Below are positions 43,960-52,846 of a stretch of DNA of 64,000 bases, in pieces. Location of the stretch: the NCBI GenBank assembly GCA_017469425.1, contig JAFUGJ010000036.1, positions 62,001 through 126,000 of the forward strand, in the 5' to 3' direction. The notes under the pieces were generated by a model that saw only the letters and a list, made by a program, of their open reading frames with translations, did not search any database and was not told where the DNA came from. The translations under genes were made by a program, and so were the position numbers. How positions within the stretch are numbered: position 1 is the first letter of the stretch; each line of letters opens with the position of its first letter. The DNA is from Bacteroidales bacterium (lineage in GTDB: Bacteria; Bacteroidota; Bacteroidia; Bacteroidales; UBA932).

Positions 43960-44534
43960 ATCAGGATTTCTTTTAGAACCGGAACTATATACTGCTTCAT
44001 TTCAGGATAGGCGGGATTATGCGTGCCGGGATAGCGTATGCCGGGCTTTCCGTATTCCCTTTCAAAAATATGCCTGTGACGGACGATTTCGTCGTTGTCG
44101 GCAAAAAAAGCCGTGGTGAGGTCCTTCTCCTCCTGTGTGAGCATGCCGAACTGCACGGACTCAAGTTCCTCGAAGCCACGGCACAGTTCTTCCGTAACCA
44201 TGAAAGACTGTGCGCCGTCCGCCCTGGGGCTAAGGTACTTCATTTCGCCCATGTTGAAGCGAAGCAGCGGTGATGCGGAGAAGGTCGGGTTCACGAGTGC
44301 TTTGGGGATGCCCTTCAGCCAGCGGGCAAGAAAGCCTCCGAGGGAGTGCCCGACAATCAGGCCGGGCCGGAAATCCCGACATGCCGCCTCCAAAAATGCC
44401 AGCGCCGTTTCCGGCTCCGGAGGCACATCGGGAGCAAGCACCTCCGCTCCCTTGATGAGAATGCGCAGCTGATCCGCCATTTTGAAGCGTCCGGAGGAGG
44501 CAAGCCCATGTATGAATAGAATCCGCTGGCTCAT
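43956..44534 (-). CDS. YqiA/UPF0227-like alpha/beta hydrolase
   Basis: A 192-residue small alpha/beta hydrolase. It starts MSQRILFIHGLASSG, has the nucleophile elbow 'IVGHSLGGFLARWL' (Ser in GHSLGG), and a C-terminal His in 'YPGTHNPAYPEM' that probably completes the triad with an Asp in 'FADNDEIV'. Related YqiA and YcfP proteins are weak acyl-CoA or short-ester hydrolases. It is first of a two-gene operon with lplA, with a leader of about 25 nt after the -7 box at 44564-44571. Confidence 0.83.
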   Translation of the reverse strand: MSQRILFIHGLASSGRFKMADQLRILIKGAEVLAPDVPPEPETALAFLEAACRDFRPGLIVGHSLGGFLARWLKGIPKALVNPTFSASPLLRFNMGEMKYLSPRADGAQSFMVTEELCRGFEELESVQFGMLTQEEKDLTTAFFADNDEIVRHRHIFEREYGKPGIRYPGTHNPAYPEMKQYIVPVLKEILI

Positions 44535-44563
44535 TTCTTGCAGGGAATATTATTAAGTATCCG

Positions 44564-44571
44564 CAAAAATA
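44564..44571 (-). promoter_or_regulatory. -7 box of the esterase-lplA operon
   Basis: TATTTTTG on the minus strand, 29 nt before the ATG at 44534. It is separated by only 2 bp from the divergent fba box. Confidence 0.62.
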
Positions 44572-44573
44572 AC

Positions 44574-44581
44574 TAAATTTG
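44574..44581 (+). promoter_or_regulatory. -7 box of fba
   Basis: TAAATTTG, 40 nt before the fba ATG at 44622, back to back with the esterase box. Confidence 0.62.
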
Positions 44582-44621
44582 CGCTGCTTTTGCAGGAAAT
44601 TAATTTATTCCTTATATAACT

Positions 44622-45623
44622 ATGGTAAATTACAAAGATCTTGGCCTTGTGAACACCCGCGAGATGTTCGCAAAGGCCGTCAAGGGTGGCTATGCCATCC
44701 CCGCTTTCAACTTCAACAACATGGAGCAGCTCCAGGCCATCATCCAGGCCTCCGCTGAAACCAAGTCCCCCGTGATTCTCCAGGTTTCCAAGGGCGCCCG
44801 CAACTATGCAAACCAGACCCTCCTCCGCTACATGGCCGAAGGAGCAGTCGAGTATGCAAAGGAACTCGGCTGGGAGCATCCCCAGATTGTCCTTCACCTC
44901 GACCACGGCGACAGCTTCGAGCTCTGCAAGAGCTGCGTCGACATGGGCTTCAGCTCCGTGATGATTGATGCATCCTCCCTCCCCTACGAGGAAAACATCG
45001 CCCTCACCCGCAAGGTCGTCGAATATGCACATCAGTTCGATGTCACCGTAGAGGCCGAGCTCGGCGTTCTCGCAGGAGTTGAAGACGAGGTTTCCGCAGA
45101 GGAATCCCACTACACCCGCCCCGAGGAAGTGATTGACTTCGCCACCCGTACCGGCTGCGACTCTCTCGCAATTTCCATCGGTACAAGCCACGGCGCATAC
45201 AAGTTCAAGCCCGAGCAGTGCACCCGCGACCCCAAGACAGGCCGTCTGGTTCCCCCGCCCCTCGCATTCGATGTTCTCCATGAGATTGAAAAGAAGCTCC
45301 CCGGCTTCCCCATCGTTCTCCACGGTTCATCCTCCGTTCCCCAGGAATATGTGGATATTATCAACGCTCACGGCGGAAAGCTTCCCGATGCAGTAGGTAT
45401 TCCCGAAGAGCAGCTCCGCGAGGCTTCCAAGAGCGCTGTATGCAAAATCAACATCGACTCCGACAGCCGTCTTGCAATGACCGCCGCAGTCCGCAAGGTA
45501 TTCGATGAGAAACCCGGCGAATTCGACCCTCGCAAGTATCTCGGACCTGCACGCGACGAAATGAAGAAACTCTACACGCACAAGATCGTAAATGTTCTTG
45601 GCAGTGACGGCAAGGCAGAATAA
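44622..45623 (+). CDS. fba: Class II fructose-bisphosphate aldolase
   Basis: A 333-residue zinc aldolase of glycolysis and gluconeogenesis, splitting fructose-1,6-bisphosphate to DHAP and glyceraldehyde-3-phosphate. It has 'VLHLDHGDSFELCKSCVDMG' (zinc His and catalytic Asp), 'AELGVLAGVEDEVSAEESHY', 'SIGTSHGAYKFKPEQC' (zinc His) and 'VLHGSSSVPQEYV' (phosphate loop). Length and motifs are standard. It is monocistronic and ends 24 bp before a strong terminator. Confidence 0.97.
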   Translation: MVNYKDLGLVNTREMFAKAVKGGYAIPAFNFNNMEQLQAIIQASAETKSPVILQVSKGARNYANQTLLRYMAEGAVEYAKELGWEHPQIVLHLDHGDSFELCKSCVDMGFSSVMIDASSLPYEENIALTRKVVEYAHQFDVTVEAELGVLAGVEDEVSAEESHYTRPEEVIDFATRTGCDSLAISIGTSHGAYKFKPEQCTRDPKTGRLVPPPLAFDVLHEIEKKLPGFPIVLHGSSSVPQEYVDIINAHGGKLPDAVGIPEEQLREASKSAVCKINIDSDSRLAMTAAVRKVFDEKPGEFDPRKYLGPARDEMKKLYTHKIVNVLGSDGKAE

Positions 45624-45647
45624 GCCAAGCTGAAATCCATGATAGAA

Positions 45648-45673
45648 AGAGGCGGCCCGGGCGGGCCGCCTCT
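45648..45673. terminator. GC-rich hairpin terminator between convergent genes
   Basis: An 11-bp perfect stem AGAGGCGGCCC / GGGCCGCCTCT with a 4-nt loop, followed on the plus strand by a T-rich stretch. It lies between the stops of fba and the GH127-type gene and may serve both. Confidence 0.75.
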
Positions 45674-45680
45674 TCTCTAT

Positions 45681-47777
45681 TTAATTTCCTGTCACCGGGA
45701 ACATGGAAACCCGGAACTTGGTGCAGCCATAAGGCACGAGGGTGATTGTGGCGGGAGTGCCTTCAGCGGCAGACTGCCTTGTGCGCGGGAGCGGGTCGGT
45801 CTGAGTGGCCTGCCAGCCGGTACGGATGGCCGGGATGCGAAGCTTCACGGGGGCATCGTAGAGGCCCCAGGCCCAGCGGGCGGGCATCTGTCCGGAAGTA
45901 TCCACTTCAATTTGAGCGGAAGGGTCAAGTGCAAAACCATACTCCTGGCCTGGAACGACGCTGTTTTCGTCCGTGTCTTCAAGCGGAAGGGAATAGAGCA
46001 GCGGCCCGTAATTGACATAAGCGAAAGGACGCCCGGCAAGGGTGTCGTCCACGGCGGCATTGTACCTGCCCCATTGAGCTTCAGTAAAATAAGGATCGCG
46101 CGGATAGCAATTGTCCGTACCAGTTCCGACCGACGGCTCCATGGGAAGTTCGATATGGATAATGTCGCCATCTTTCCAGCGGCGTGACAGCTTGACAAAT
46201 CCGGCATCGGCAGCGATTTTCACCGGCTTTCCATTCACCAGCAAGGACATATCCTTGCACCAGCCGGGCATGCGGAAATACATGGGAGCACTGACACTTC
46301 CTTTCATGGAAATGCGCACATCAATCCCGCTTCCGAAAGGATAGGCGGTTTCGCAGTCTATTTCCATCGGAACACCTTTTACTTGCTTCCGGACCTTGCA
46401 GGGGCCGTACAGGGTATATGCAAGTCCTCCGTCCATCGTGGCCATCCACATATTCTGCACATAGTTAGGAATAATCCAGTTGCAGCTCGCAACGCAGCAG
46501 AGGGTCTTGTTTCCTATAAGTGAGTAGATTAGCCTTCCACCGGGCCCGGGAATGGGGGGAGCTGCGGGCGTATCTTCATTCACCCTGTTGGGGCTCTGAT
46601 AATAGCACATGGTCTGGAAATCGCGGCTGACAGGAACAGGCCCGGCATTGAAGAATGCTTTTTCAATTCCATCTGCCCAACCGGCATCTCCGGTAAGGCG
46701 GAGCATCCAGGCTTTGGTCCACATTGTGGCAGGCACATCACAGGTTTCAGTGCAGCGCTGGCTTCCTATACCGCTCATCCATTCTTCGGAAGAAACCACT
46801 CCATAGGGCAGGCCGTTATACTTCTCCGCCCAGTCAATCAGGAGCTCGCTTGCCCCGAGGCTTTCTTCGCGTCCGCTCCAGAGAGCGAGCAGGGCAGGAA
46901 CGCGGCTGATTTCATTATAGGAAACGCCATGGATAGTTGCATCCCCCCAATTGTTGTCATGGCGTTCCCGTTTTGCGAGCAGCCTGCCCTCCTGAGCAAG
47001 TTCCATGGGGTTGGAAGCATAAGCGAGCATCGTGTCAAGAATCGCACGGTTTCCGGTAAGGACAAATGTCTCGCTCATTGCATCGAGATTCGTGGCTCCT
47101 CGAACCATCCCCTGGGAAAGCCCTGCGTTTTCTTCGAAAATATCGTTTTGGGGGAGTTTGAGAAAATACTGGGAATACACTTTTTCCAGGGCCTGCAGGA
47201 CCTCCGGCTTGTGGCTGAGTTGGTAGTATCCTATGAGCGTGCGGCCCATCAGTCCATGCGCCCAGTTGTTGAATGAGCCCATCCAGTTTTCTTTGCTGTC
47301 AACAATGATGGAATCGGCTTTCCAGTAAATGAGAGTATTGTTTTCGCTTTTGAGAACACCTTCCACGAGGGCGTCGAGCCTCGGAGTGATTTTCCCGATG
47401 AGGGTGCTGTCACCAAGCACGGCGCCGGTTTTGAGACAGCCGTCGAGCCAATAGGCTCCCTGTTCCAGAACCCATCCCACGCTGCTGATTTCATTGTCGT
47501 TGCCATTCTGGCGGGCGGGGATGTCGATGCCTTTCCAAGCGTATGCGAACAGATGGTTGCGCTCGTCCAGATGCCCGGTGATGCCGTCGGCGGCTGTCTC
47601 ACCCCAGTCGCGTATCCAGCCTTCAGCCGTGATGCTGCCGAGTTCGAGAGGAACGAAATGCACCGGAATCCGGGCCTCGGCCTTGTAGCGTTCAATCTTC
47701 AAATCGGTAATATCCTGCCCCCGTGTACATGAAAGCAGGGCAAGAACAATGGCAATAATTTCAAATCCGCGTCTCAT
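45681..47777 (-). CDS. GH127-type (DUF1680) glycosidase, lipoprotein
   Basis: A 698-residue exported glycosidase. The N-terminus MRRGFEIIAIVLALLSC is a lipoprotein signal with lipidated Cys17. The DUF1680 barrel keeps the GH127 metal quartet: Glu344 and Cys346 ('CTETCDVPATMW') and Cys427-Cys428 ('TLCCVASCNW'). These are close to the E338, C340, C417 and C418 of HypBA1. A C-terminal beta domain follows. It probably removes a terminal beta-L-arabinofuranose or related furanose at the cell surface or in the periplasm. It is more like GH127/GH146 than the shorter copy at 7667-9475. Confidence 0.85.
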   Translation of the reverse strand: MRRGFEIIAIVLALLSCTRGQDITDLKIERYKAEARIPVHFVPLELGSITAEGWIRDWGETAADGITGHLDERNHLFAYAWKGIDIPARQNGNDNEISSVGWVLEQGAYWLDGCLKTGAVLGDSTLIGKITPRLDALVEGVLKSENNTLIYWKADSIIVDSKENWMGSFNNWAHGLMGRTLIGYYQLSHKPEVLQALEKVYSQYFLKLPQNDIFEENAGLSQGMVRGATNLDAMSETFVLTGNRAILDTMLAYASNPMELAQEGRLLAKRERHDNNWGDATIHGVSYNEISRVPALLALWSGREESLGASELLIDWAEKYNGLPYGVVSSEEWMSGIGSQRCTETCDVPATMWTKAWMLRLTGDAGWADGIEKAFFNAGPVPVSRDFQTMCYYQSPNRVNEDTPAAPPIPGPGGRLIYSLIGNKTLCCVASCNWIIPNYVQNMWMATMDGGLAYTLYGPCKVRKQVKGVPMEIDCETAYPFGSGIDVRISMKGSVSAPMYFRMPGWCKDMSLLVNGKPVKIAADAGFVKLSRRWKDGDIIHIELPMEPSVGTGTDNCYPRDPYFTEAQWGRYNAAVDDTLAGRPFAYVNYGPLLYSLPLEDTDENSVVPGQEYGFALDPSAQIEVDTSGQMPARWAWGLYDAPVKLRIPAIRTGWQATQTDPLPRTRQSAAEGTPATITLVPYGCTKFRVSMFPVTGN

Positions 47778-47784
47778 ATAATTG

Positions 47785-47792
47785 CAAATTTA
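47785..47792 (-). promoter_or_regulatory. -7 box of the GH127-type lipoprotein gene
   Basis: TAAATTTG on the minus strand, 7 nt before the ATG at 47777. Confidence 0.65.
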
Positions 47793-47847
47793 GCAATTAT
47801 AATTGACTAAAAACTGTCTTAAATTTTGCAAAGACGCGAAAAAACAC

Positions 47848-47855
47848 TACTTTTG
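47848..47855 (+). promoter_or_regulatory. -7 box of tRNA-Val
   Basis: TACTTTTG, 14 nt before the mature tRNA 5' end, so the 5' leader to be trimmed is short. Confidence 0.65.
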
Positions 47856-47869
47856 TGCTCCCAAAGCGA

Positions 47870-47944
47870 GGGACCTTAGCTCAGTCGGTTTAGAGCGCTT
47901 GCTTCACACGCAAGAGGTCGGCAGTTCGAATCTGCCAGGTCCCA
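47870..47944 (+). tRNA. tRNA-Val (anticodon CAC)
   Basis: A complete cloverleaf: acceptor GGGACCT with AGGTCCC, D stem GCTC/GAGC, anticodon stem CTTGC/GCAAG around loop TTCACAC (anticodon CAC), T stem GGCAG/CTGCC with TTCGAAT, and discriminator A. CCA is not encoded. It is flanked by its own -7 box and an intrinsic terminator, so it is a single-gene transcription unit. Confidence 0.95.
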
Positions 47945-47945
47945 C

Positions 47946-47978
47946 AAAAAAAGCTCTGCCGCTTGCAGAGCTTTTTTT
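47946..47978. terminator. Bidirectional terminator, tRNA-Val and Ser-rich protein gene
   Basis: Arms of seven A plus GCTCTGC and GCAGAGC plus seven T, with a 5-nt loop. It gives a U-tract on both strands, serving tRNA-Val (plus) and the convergent gene that ends at 47996. Confidence 0.88.
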
Positions 47979-47995
47979 ATTTTCAGAAGTTATCA

Positions 47996-49405
47996 TCAAG
48001 CCTTCTGCAACTGTCCGAGCACCTCGAAGTAAGGCACTCCGTCAACTACAGTAGTGCGATAAATGGTATCGTCAACCTGATAGTATTCATTGCCGTCTGC
48101 CAGGGTTACGGTGTCATAGTCCTCGGGGAGGGCTTTGATGAGTGCACCTGCAGGGGGCACGATTACCTTGTACTGTCCACTGGCATCCGCCACAAAGAAT
48201 ACGCCGTCGTCGTAATAATACTCCTGTCCGTTGGCAGCGAAGCTCTGGACAAGGCCGAGCTTGGTTGCAAGCTGATAGGAAGCATACGACCTGAGGGTAT
48301 TCATATCCATCGAAGGAGAAGAAGCCTGGGTTGCCGCGGTAGCGTTCTGGGCAGCTATCGCAGCATTGTTGGCGGCGATGGTCGCATTCTGGGCAGCAAT
48401 AGTCGCATTGTTCTGGGCGATAATCTGATTCTGCTCGTTGATGGTTGCATAATTGCTGTTAACCGTATTGTAAGCACGATAAACATTGTTGTAGTATGCA
48501 AATGTGAGCACATCGAGTTCGAGTGCATAAAGCGCACGGTCGAAGAGGATGCCGTAAGGAGGACGGCAGATATGATAGAAATCATCCCAGAACCTGTAAT
48601 AGATACCATTGTAGAAATAGTAGTCAATACCCCAGTAGCGATACCTGTCGAAATGAGGCAGATGCCTCACGCGGTAGCCATAAAAGTGAGGTGCACCGCC
48701 GTAGAATGCGCCGGGGCGGTCGTAAGGAACAGGGCGGCGGAACAAAGGTGCCACTCTCTTTCCGTTGTCATCGAAGCGGACCTGGTCGGGAGCGCCTGCG
48801 GTCTGGCGGCCATAGCTGTTGGTAGGATTGTAGGAACGGCTGGTGCCGTTGGTAGCTGCATCGGAAGTTCCGCTTGCACGGCCGCTTACGGTAGTCCTGC
48901 TTGTTCCGGTGCCTGTGCCGCCGCTACGGGTGCTGCTGCTCGTGGAAGAGCTGCTGCGGGTGCTGGTGCTGCCCGTAGAACGGCTTGCAGAAGAGCTGCT
49001 GCGGGTGCTCGTGCTTCCGGTCGAGCGGGTGGAAGAGGCAGAACTGCTCCGGGTGCTGGTGCTGCCCGTGGAACGGGTGGAGGATGCGGAGCTGCTGCGG
49101 GTGCTTGTGCTGCCGGTGGAACGGCTCGCAGAAGAACTGCTGCGCGACGAAGACGACGAACTGCTTATGGTTCCGCCAACCGCACGGGATGTGGACGAGG
49201 AACTGCGGCTGACCCCGGACGAAGAACTCCGCGAAGAACTCGAAGAGCTTCGGGATGAACTTGACGAAGACGAAGAACGGGAAGAGCTCTGGGTCGAAGA
49301 ACCTGACCTGGTGCTGCTCCCACTGCGTGATTGGGCATTAACAGGTGCTATGGTAAGCGCCGTTGCCGCTACGGCTGCAAGCGCTAATTTAAATATTGTT
49401 TTCAT
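47996..49405 (-). CDS. Secreted Ser/Arg-rich repeat protein (DUF6515-like)
   Basis: A 469-residue protein. The signal peptide is MKTIFKLALAAVAATALTIA followed by PVNAQ. Residues about 25-190 are almost only Ser, Arg, Thr and Gly, including four copies of a 15-16 residue unit containing 'RSTGSTSTRSSS'. A Tyr/Arg-rich globular segment follows (about 230-300, 'GYRVRHLPHFDRYRYWG'). Then comes an Asn/Ala/Gln heptad-like stretch ('NNATIAAQNATIAANNAAIA'), and a C-terminal beta domain ('EYYYDDGVFFVADASGQYKV') typical of DUF6515. I infer a periplasmic or surface structural protein; its function is unknown. Confidence 0.78.
   Translation of the reverse strand: MKTIFKLALAAVAATALTIAPVNAQSRSGSSTRSGSSTQSSSRSSSSSSSSRSSSSSSRSSSSGVSRSSSSTSRAVGGTISSSSSSSRSSSSASRSTGSTSTRSSSASSTRSTGSTSTRSSSASSTRSTGSTSTRSSSSASRSTGSTSTRSSSSTSSSTRSGGTGTGTSRTTVSGRASGTSDAATNGTSRSYNPTNSYGRQTAGAPDQVRFDDNGKRVAPLFRRPVPYDRPGAFYGGAPHFYGYRVRHLPHFDRYRYWGIDYYFYNGIYYRFWDDFYHICRPPYGILFDRALYALELDVLTFAYYNNVYRAYNTVNSNYATINEQNQIIAQNNATIAAQNATIAANNAAIAAQNATAATQASSPSMDMNTLRSYASYQLATKLGLVQSFAANGQEYYYDDGVFFVADASGQYKVIVPPAGALIKALPEDYDTVTLADGNEYYQVDDTIYRTTVVDGVPYFEVLGQLQKA
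48325..48430 (-). repeat. Approximate 21-bp tandem repeat encoding Asn/Ala/Ile heptads
   Basis: Units like GCAGCAATAGTCGCATTGTT recur about every 21 bp, encoding 'AQNATIA'-type heptads that suggest a coiled coil or Asn-rich linker inside the DUF6515-like protein. Confidence 0.6.
48950..49140 (-). repeat. 45-48-bp tandem repeat encoding Ser/Thr/Arg units
   Basis: Four imperfect copies of a unit encoding 'RSTGSTSTRSSSAS'. Copies differ mostly at wobble positions, so the amino acid pattern is better kept than the DNA. Confidence 0.7.
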
Positions 49406-49475
49406 AATGCTCAATTTTAGTTTTGTAAAGATAACACTTTTTTCCAATGCATGCTTTGCATATATCGTACCGAAA

Positions 49476-50759
49476 TCATTTTTTGCATCCGAAAGCTGGA
49501 TCGACACGCGACGGCAGAAGCGCCGTAACCGCCACTGTGGCAAGGCAGCAGACCATCACCAGGGCAAAGAACCCAACATAGCCGAGGCTTTCCTGGAGCA
49601 TACCGGCAAAGAACCCCGGTATCATCATGCTGAGTGCCATGAATGCAGTGCAGATGGCATAATGCGATGTGCTGTATTCCCCTTGCGAAAAATACATCAT
49701 GTAAAGCATATAGGAGGTAAAACCGAATCCGTATCCGAACTGGTCGAGCGCAACAAGAATGTAAATGAGGGCAATGGAAGAAGGCTGGGCGACAGCCATG
49801 TATAGATAAACTCCGCAAGGCAGCGCCAGGCTGAGGGCCATTGGCCAAAGAGCCTTGCGCAAACCCACTGCCGCAGCAAAGACGCCTCCCAGTATGCCGC
49901 CAATCGTGAGCGCAATGATACCGACCGTGCCATAGACAAGCCCCGACTGGGCGGTACTGAGGCCGAGCCCTCCTTCTGCTGCAGAGTCAAGCATGAAAGG
50001 AGAGAGCATCTTGACCGACAGGGCTTCCGGCAGACGGAACAAGAGCAAGAACGCTACGGCAAGCACGACGCCGGGTTTGCGGAAAAATGAAGCGAAAGCA
50101 CCTTTTATGCTGCGGTTCTCCTGCCGCCCTTTTCCGGTAGCGGAAGAAGGAACGGTTTCCCCGGGCAGCATGAATGCGTGCCAGGCAGTAATTAAGAGCA
50201 AAAGGGCCGCACACATCAGCAGAGTCAATGTCCACGCCCGGGGGATGTTTCCCATACGGGTTTCCAGCACACCTGCCACAACCACTATCACGCCCTGTCC
50301 GAAAACGGACGCAATACGGTAAAAGGTGCTTCGTATGCCCACGAACAAACTCTGGTGATGTTCGTCGAGGGCAATCATATAGAAACCGTCGGCGGCGATG
50401 TCATGGGTTGCAGAAAGCATGGCGGTGATATAGAAGAAAACCAATGCGGCTGCAAAGGCTCCGGAAGGGGCCCCGGTCCTTCGGGGTATGCTCAGCGCTA
50501 TGGCAGCGAAGCACAGCGTCATCAGCCCCTGCATCGCAAGAATCCACCATCGCTTGGTCCTGAACACATCTACCAAGGGGCTCCAGAGAGGCTTGAGCAC
50601 CCATGGGAGATAGAGCAGGCTCGTGTACATGGCAAGCTCCCCATTAGGCATACCCAGACGCTTGAGAAGGGTGACCGATACCACATTCACTATAAAGTAA
50701 GGGATTCCTTCAGCGAGATACAATGTCGGCACCCAGGCCCATGGGCTACAGGTTTTCAT
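49476..50759 (-). CDS. AmpG-like MFS permease (muropeptide importer type)
   Basis: A 427-residue MFS transporter with 12 predicted membrane segments. The N-terminus 'TLYLAEGIPYFIVNVVSVTL' and 'DIAADGFYMIALDEHHQS' match the AmpG family (YxxxGxPxG-type start and DIAxDGY). AmpG imports anhydro-muropeptides released during wall turnover. It is last in a four-gene operon and overlaps the DUF4922::SpoIID gene by 14 bp. I infer muropeptide or related import from family and neighbour; direct substrate evidence is lacking. Confidence 0.83.
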   Translation of the reverse strand: MKTCSPWAWVPTLYLAEGIPYFIVNVVSVTLLKRLGMPNGELAMYTSLLYLPWVLKPLWSPLVDVFRTKRWWILAMQGLMTLCFAAIALSIPRRTGAPSGAFAAALVFFYITAMLSATHDIAADGFYMIALDEHHQSLFVGIRSTFYRIASVFGQGVIVVVAGVLETRMGNIPRAWTLTLLMCAALLLLITAWHAFMLPGETVPSSATGKGRQENRSIKGAFASFFRKPGVVLAVAFLLLFRLPEALSVKMLSPFMLDSAAEGGLGLSTAQSGLVYGTVGIIALTIGGILGGVFAAAVGLRKALWPMALSLALPCGVYLYMAVAQPSSIALIYILVALDQFGYGFGFTSYMLYMMYFSQGEYSTSHYAICTAFMALSMMIPGFFAGMLQESLGYVGFFALVMVCCLATVAVTALLPSRVDPAFGCKK

Positions 50760-52845
50760 TGGATTTCAAGGATGTAATCGAACTTCCGGGATAGTAATGG
50801 GATAGGATTTGCGAACAGCTGTATCCGCGGGAAGCCATCACGGCTGCCCCAATCTGGCACAGCCCCACGCCATGACCCCATCCTCTGCCATGCAAGATGC
50901 AGGTGTCACCCTCCCACTCCACTTCGAAGGCCGAACTCTTCAGGTGAGTATCGCTGAGAGCCCTGCGGATGGCAAGTTCTTTGCCGAAAGTGACGCTACC
51001 CTTATCGCCCCTGACTTCAAGCAGGCTGATGCGTCCGCCCGGCCCGCGTTTCAAGGGTTTCAGCTCACGCACAGTACCTATGCCTGCATTCAGGCGGCGG
51101 TTCACAAGCTCGCTCAGGCGGGAACGGCTGTATCGGACTTCCCAACGGTAGAAATCCCTCGTGCCGAGGTCATAATCGTTCAGCACCTGTTCAAGCACTT
51201 CTCCGCCGGGATTGCTGCAGAATGGCTCCCGGCCCTCTTCCGGCACATCCGGCAAAGCCTGCAGGTAGGGATAGTCATTATCCTCCCAGCATGTACTGAA
51301 CAGCTCCATCGTTCCGCCGCAGCATTTCGAATACCGTGCATCGCAAATCTTTCCTCCATAAGTGAGCACACTCCCCCAGCTCAAATCCACCGCATCCCTC
51401 ACATTCTGTCCGACGGCATTGTCAAGGCCCTGATAGCGCTGACAATGGTCATCGGCGCACACATCAAACTGCCCGTGCGAATGAAGATTGCTGATGAGCC
51501 AGGAGCGTGAGATGATTGCATGCGCCTTGAAAAACTCCGGAGGGGCATCCGCCTTCATCTCCGAGCTCACCACGCTCAGCAGGTAATCCTCCATCCCCAC
51601 GCGATTTACCGCCCTTATAAAATCGCCTTCCACTATAAAGCGCAGCCTTCCCGCAAAGCGACGGGTAATCTTCTGCTCCCAGTGGAAACCGATTCCGATA
51701 GGAATATCATATAGAATGAAACTCGGTTCGCTGAAAAGCGTAGAACGGGTCACGGCATCGAAAGTCAGTTCATCGTAGAGCATGCCGTTGTAATTGATTT
51801 TCCCGTCCATCCAGCTCACCCGCTGCGGTCCGGCTCCGTCGGAAATAATCTCGAATACTATCTCCTTCGCAGCCATTATCCCCACATCTATCTTGGGCTG
51901 GGTCCGGGTAAGGCGCCATACCACGAGAGCGTCGTCTTCCTCGCTCACCGACACCTCATCCACCATGGAAGCAAGCTGCTCCCGGGTAATCTTTTCAAAA
52001 TCTTCCTGCTTCGGGGCGATGAAAAAGCCTGCCATGTCCGCAGCTCCGGGGCTCATGGTAAGATGCTCCTCCCCCTGCGCGGAATAATGGTGCGAACGGA
52101 GTTTGGAACGCAGCACCACCACGGTGCGGAATTCGCCGTTTTTGTACCATGAATAAAGGTTGAAACGGGGCTCCCCTTCTCCTTCCCTGCGCGGAGAGCA
52201 CTCCAACAGGCGGTAGAACAGCTTGGCCATTGATTTCTGCGTGGTCGCCTTCAGGATATATACTCCGCGGGTGAATCCATCGAACTTATACAAACTTGCA
52301 TCCTGCACCCGCTCCAACTCTCCGCTTGCGGTGTCGAGAGCCTTGTCGGCAGCAATTTCCAAAGGAAGGACACCCCTCGGGCATGCCTGAAAATGCAGAT
52401 GGTCAGGAGCAGACGCACCGCTCATGGGGCCGTTGTAGAAAACGGTGAAATCATGATACATCTTCGTAAAGAGCAGCATATCCGGGAAATGATGCCAGAT
52501 GGTCTGGGGCAGATGCTGGTCGCGCACCACTACGAGATGGTCCCTGAAAACGGGATAAGGATTCACCTGAACATTGTAGGTGCGGCGTTTCTTCCCCTCG
52601 TATTTGACATGGAACTGCTCCTTGGGCCTGTTGTGGGCGCAGAGGAAGCACTTGCGTGCCGCAATGGATGCTTCATCAACTTCCGCCGTGGAAGAAGCGA
52701 TGCGGCATGGATTCAACTGCACGCTTACTTCGAGCCCGCCGATATTGAAATGCTTGTACGATGCCTGCTTGAGAGAACGGAAGTTCTGCGCAGCCAGCGG
52801 CCATACGGACAGCTGATCCTTGATGAATTTCTTGATGTCGGCCAT
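50746..52845 (-). CDS. DUF4922 (HIT-like) :: SpoIID/LytB fusion, apparently cytoplasmic
   Basis: A 699-residue two-part protein. Residues about 20-330 form a DUF4922 domain with the nucleotidyl-transferase-like triad His149-x-His151-x-Gln153 ('APDHLHFQACP'). Residues about 400-690 form a SpoIID domain with catalytic Glu429 ('SSEMKADAPPEFFKAHAIIS') and the signature 'HGRGWGHGVGLCQIGA'. SpoIID of Bacillus is an extracytoplasmic lytic transglycosylase. Here there is no signal peptide or membrane segment, and the HIT-like half expects nucleotides, so a cytoplasmic site is likely. The ATG at 52845 lies 1 bp after the Nudix stop. It overlaps the AmpG-like gene by 14 bp. Confidence 0.85.
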   Translation of the reverse strand: MADIKKFIKDQLSVWPLAAQNFRSLKQASYKHFNIGGLEVSVQLNPCRIASSTAEVDEASIAARKCFLCAHNRPKEQFHVKYEGKKRRTYNVQVNPYPVFRDHLVVVRDQHLPQTIWHHFPDMLLFTKMYHDFTVFYNGPMSGASAPDHLHFQACPRGVLPLEIAADKALDTASGELERVQDASLYKFDGFTRGVYILKATTQKSMAKLFYRLLECSPRREGEGEPRFNLYSWYKNGEFRTVVVLRSKLRSHHYSAQGEEHLTMSPGAADMAGFFIAPKQEDFEKITREQLASMVDEVSVSEEDDALVVWRLTRTQPKIDVGIMAAKEIVFEIISDGAGPQRVSWMDGKINYNGMLYDELTFDAVTRSTLFSEPSFILYDIPIGIGFHWEQKITRRFAGRLRFIVEGDFIRAVNRVGMEDYLLSVVSSEMKADAPPEFFKAHAIISRSWLISNLHSHGQFDVCADDHCQRYQGLDNAVGQNVRDAVDLSWGSVLTYGGKICDARYSKCCGGTMELFSTCWEDNDYPYLQALPDVPEEGREPFCSNPGGEVLEQVLNDYDLGTRDFYRWEVRYSRSRLSELVNRRLNAGIGTVRELKPLKRGPGGRISLLEVRGDKGSVTFGKELAIRRALSDTHLKSSAFEVEWEGDTCILHGRGWGHGVGLCQIGAAVMASRGYSCSQILSHYYPGSSITSLKSNENL

Positions 52846-52846
52846 A

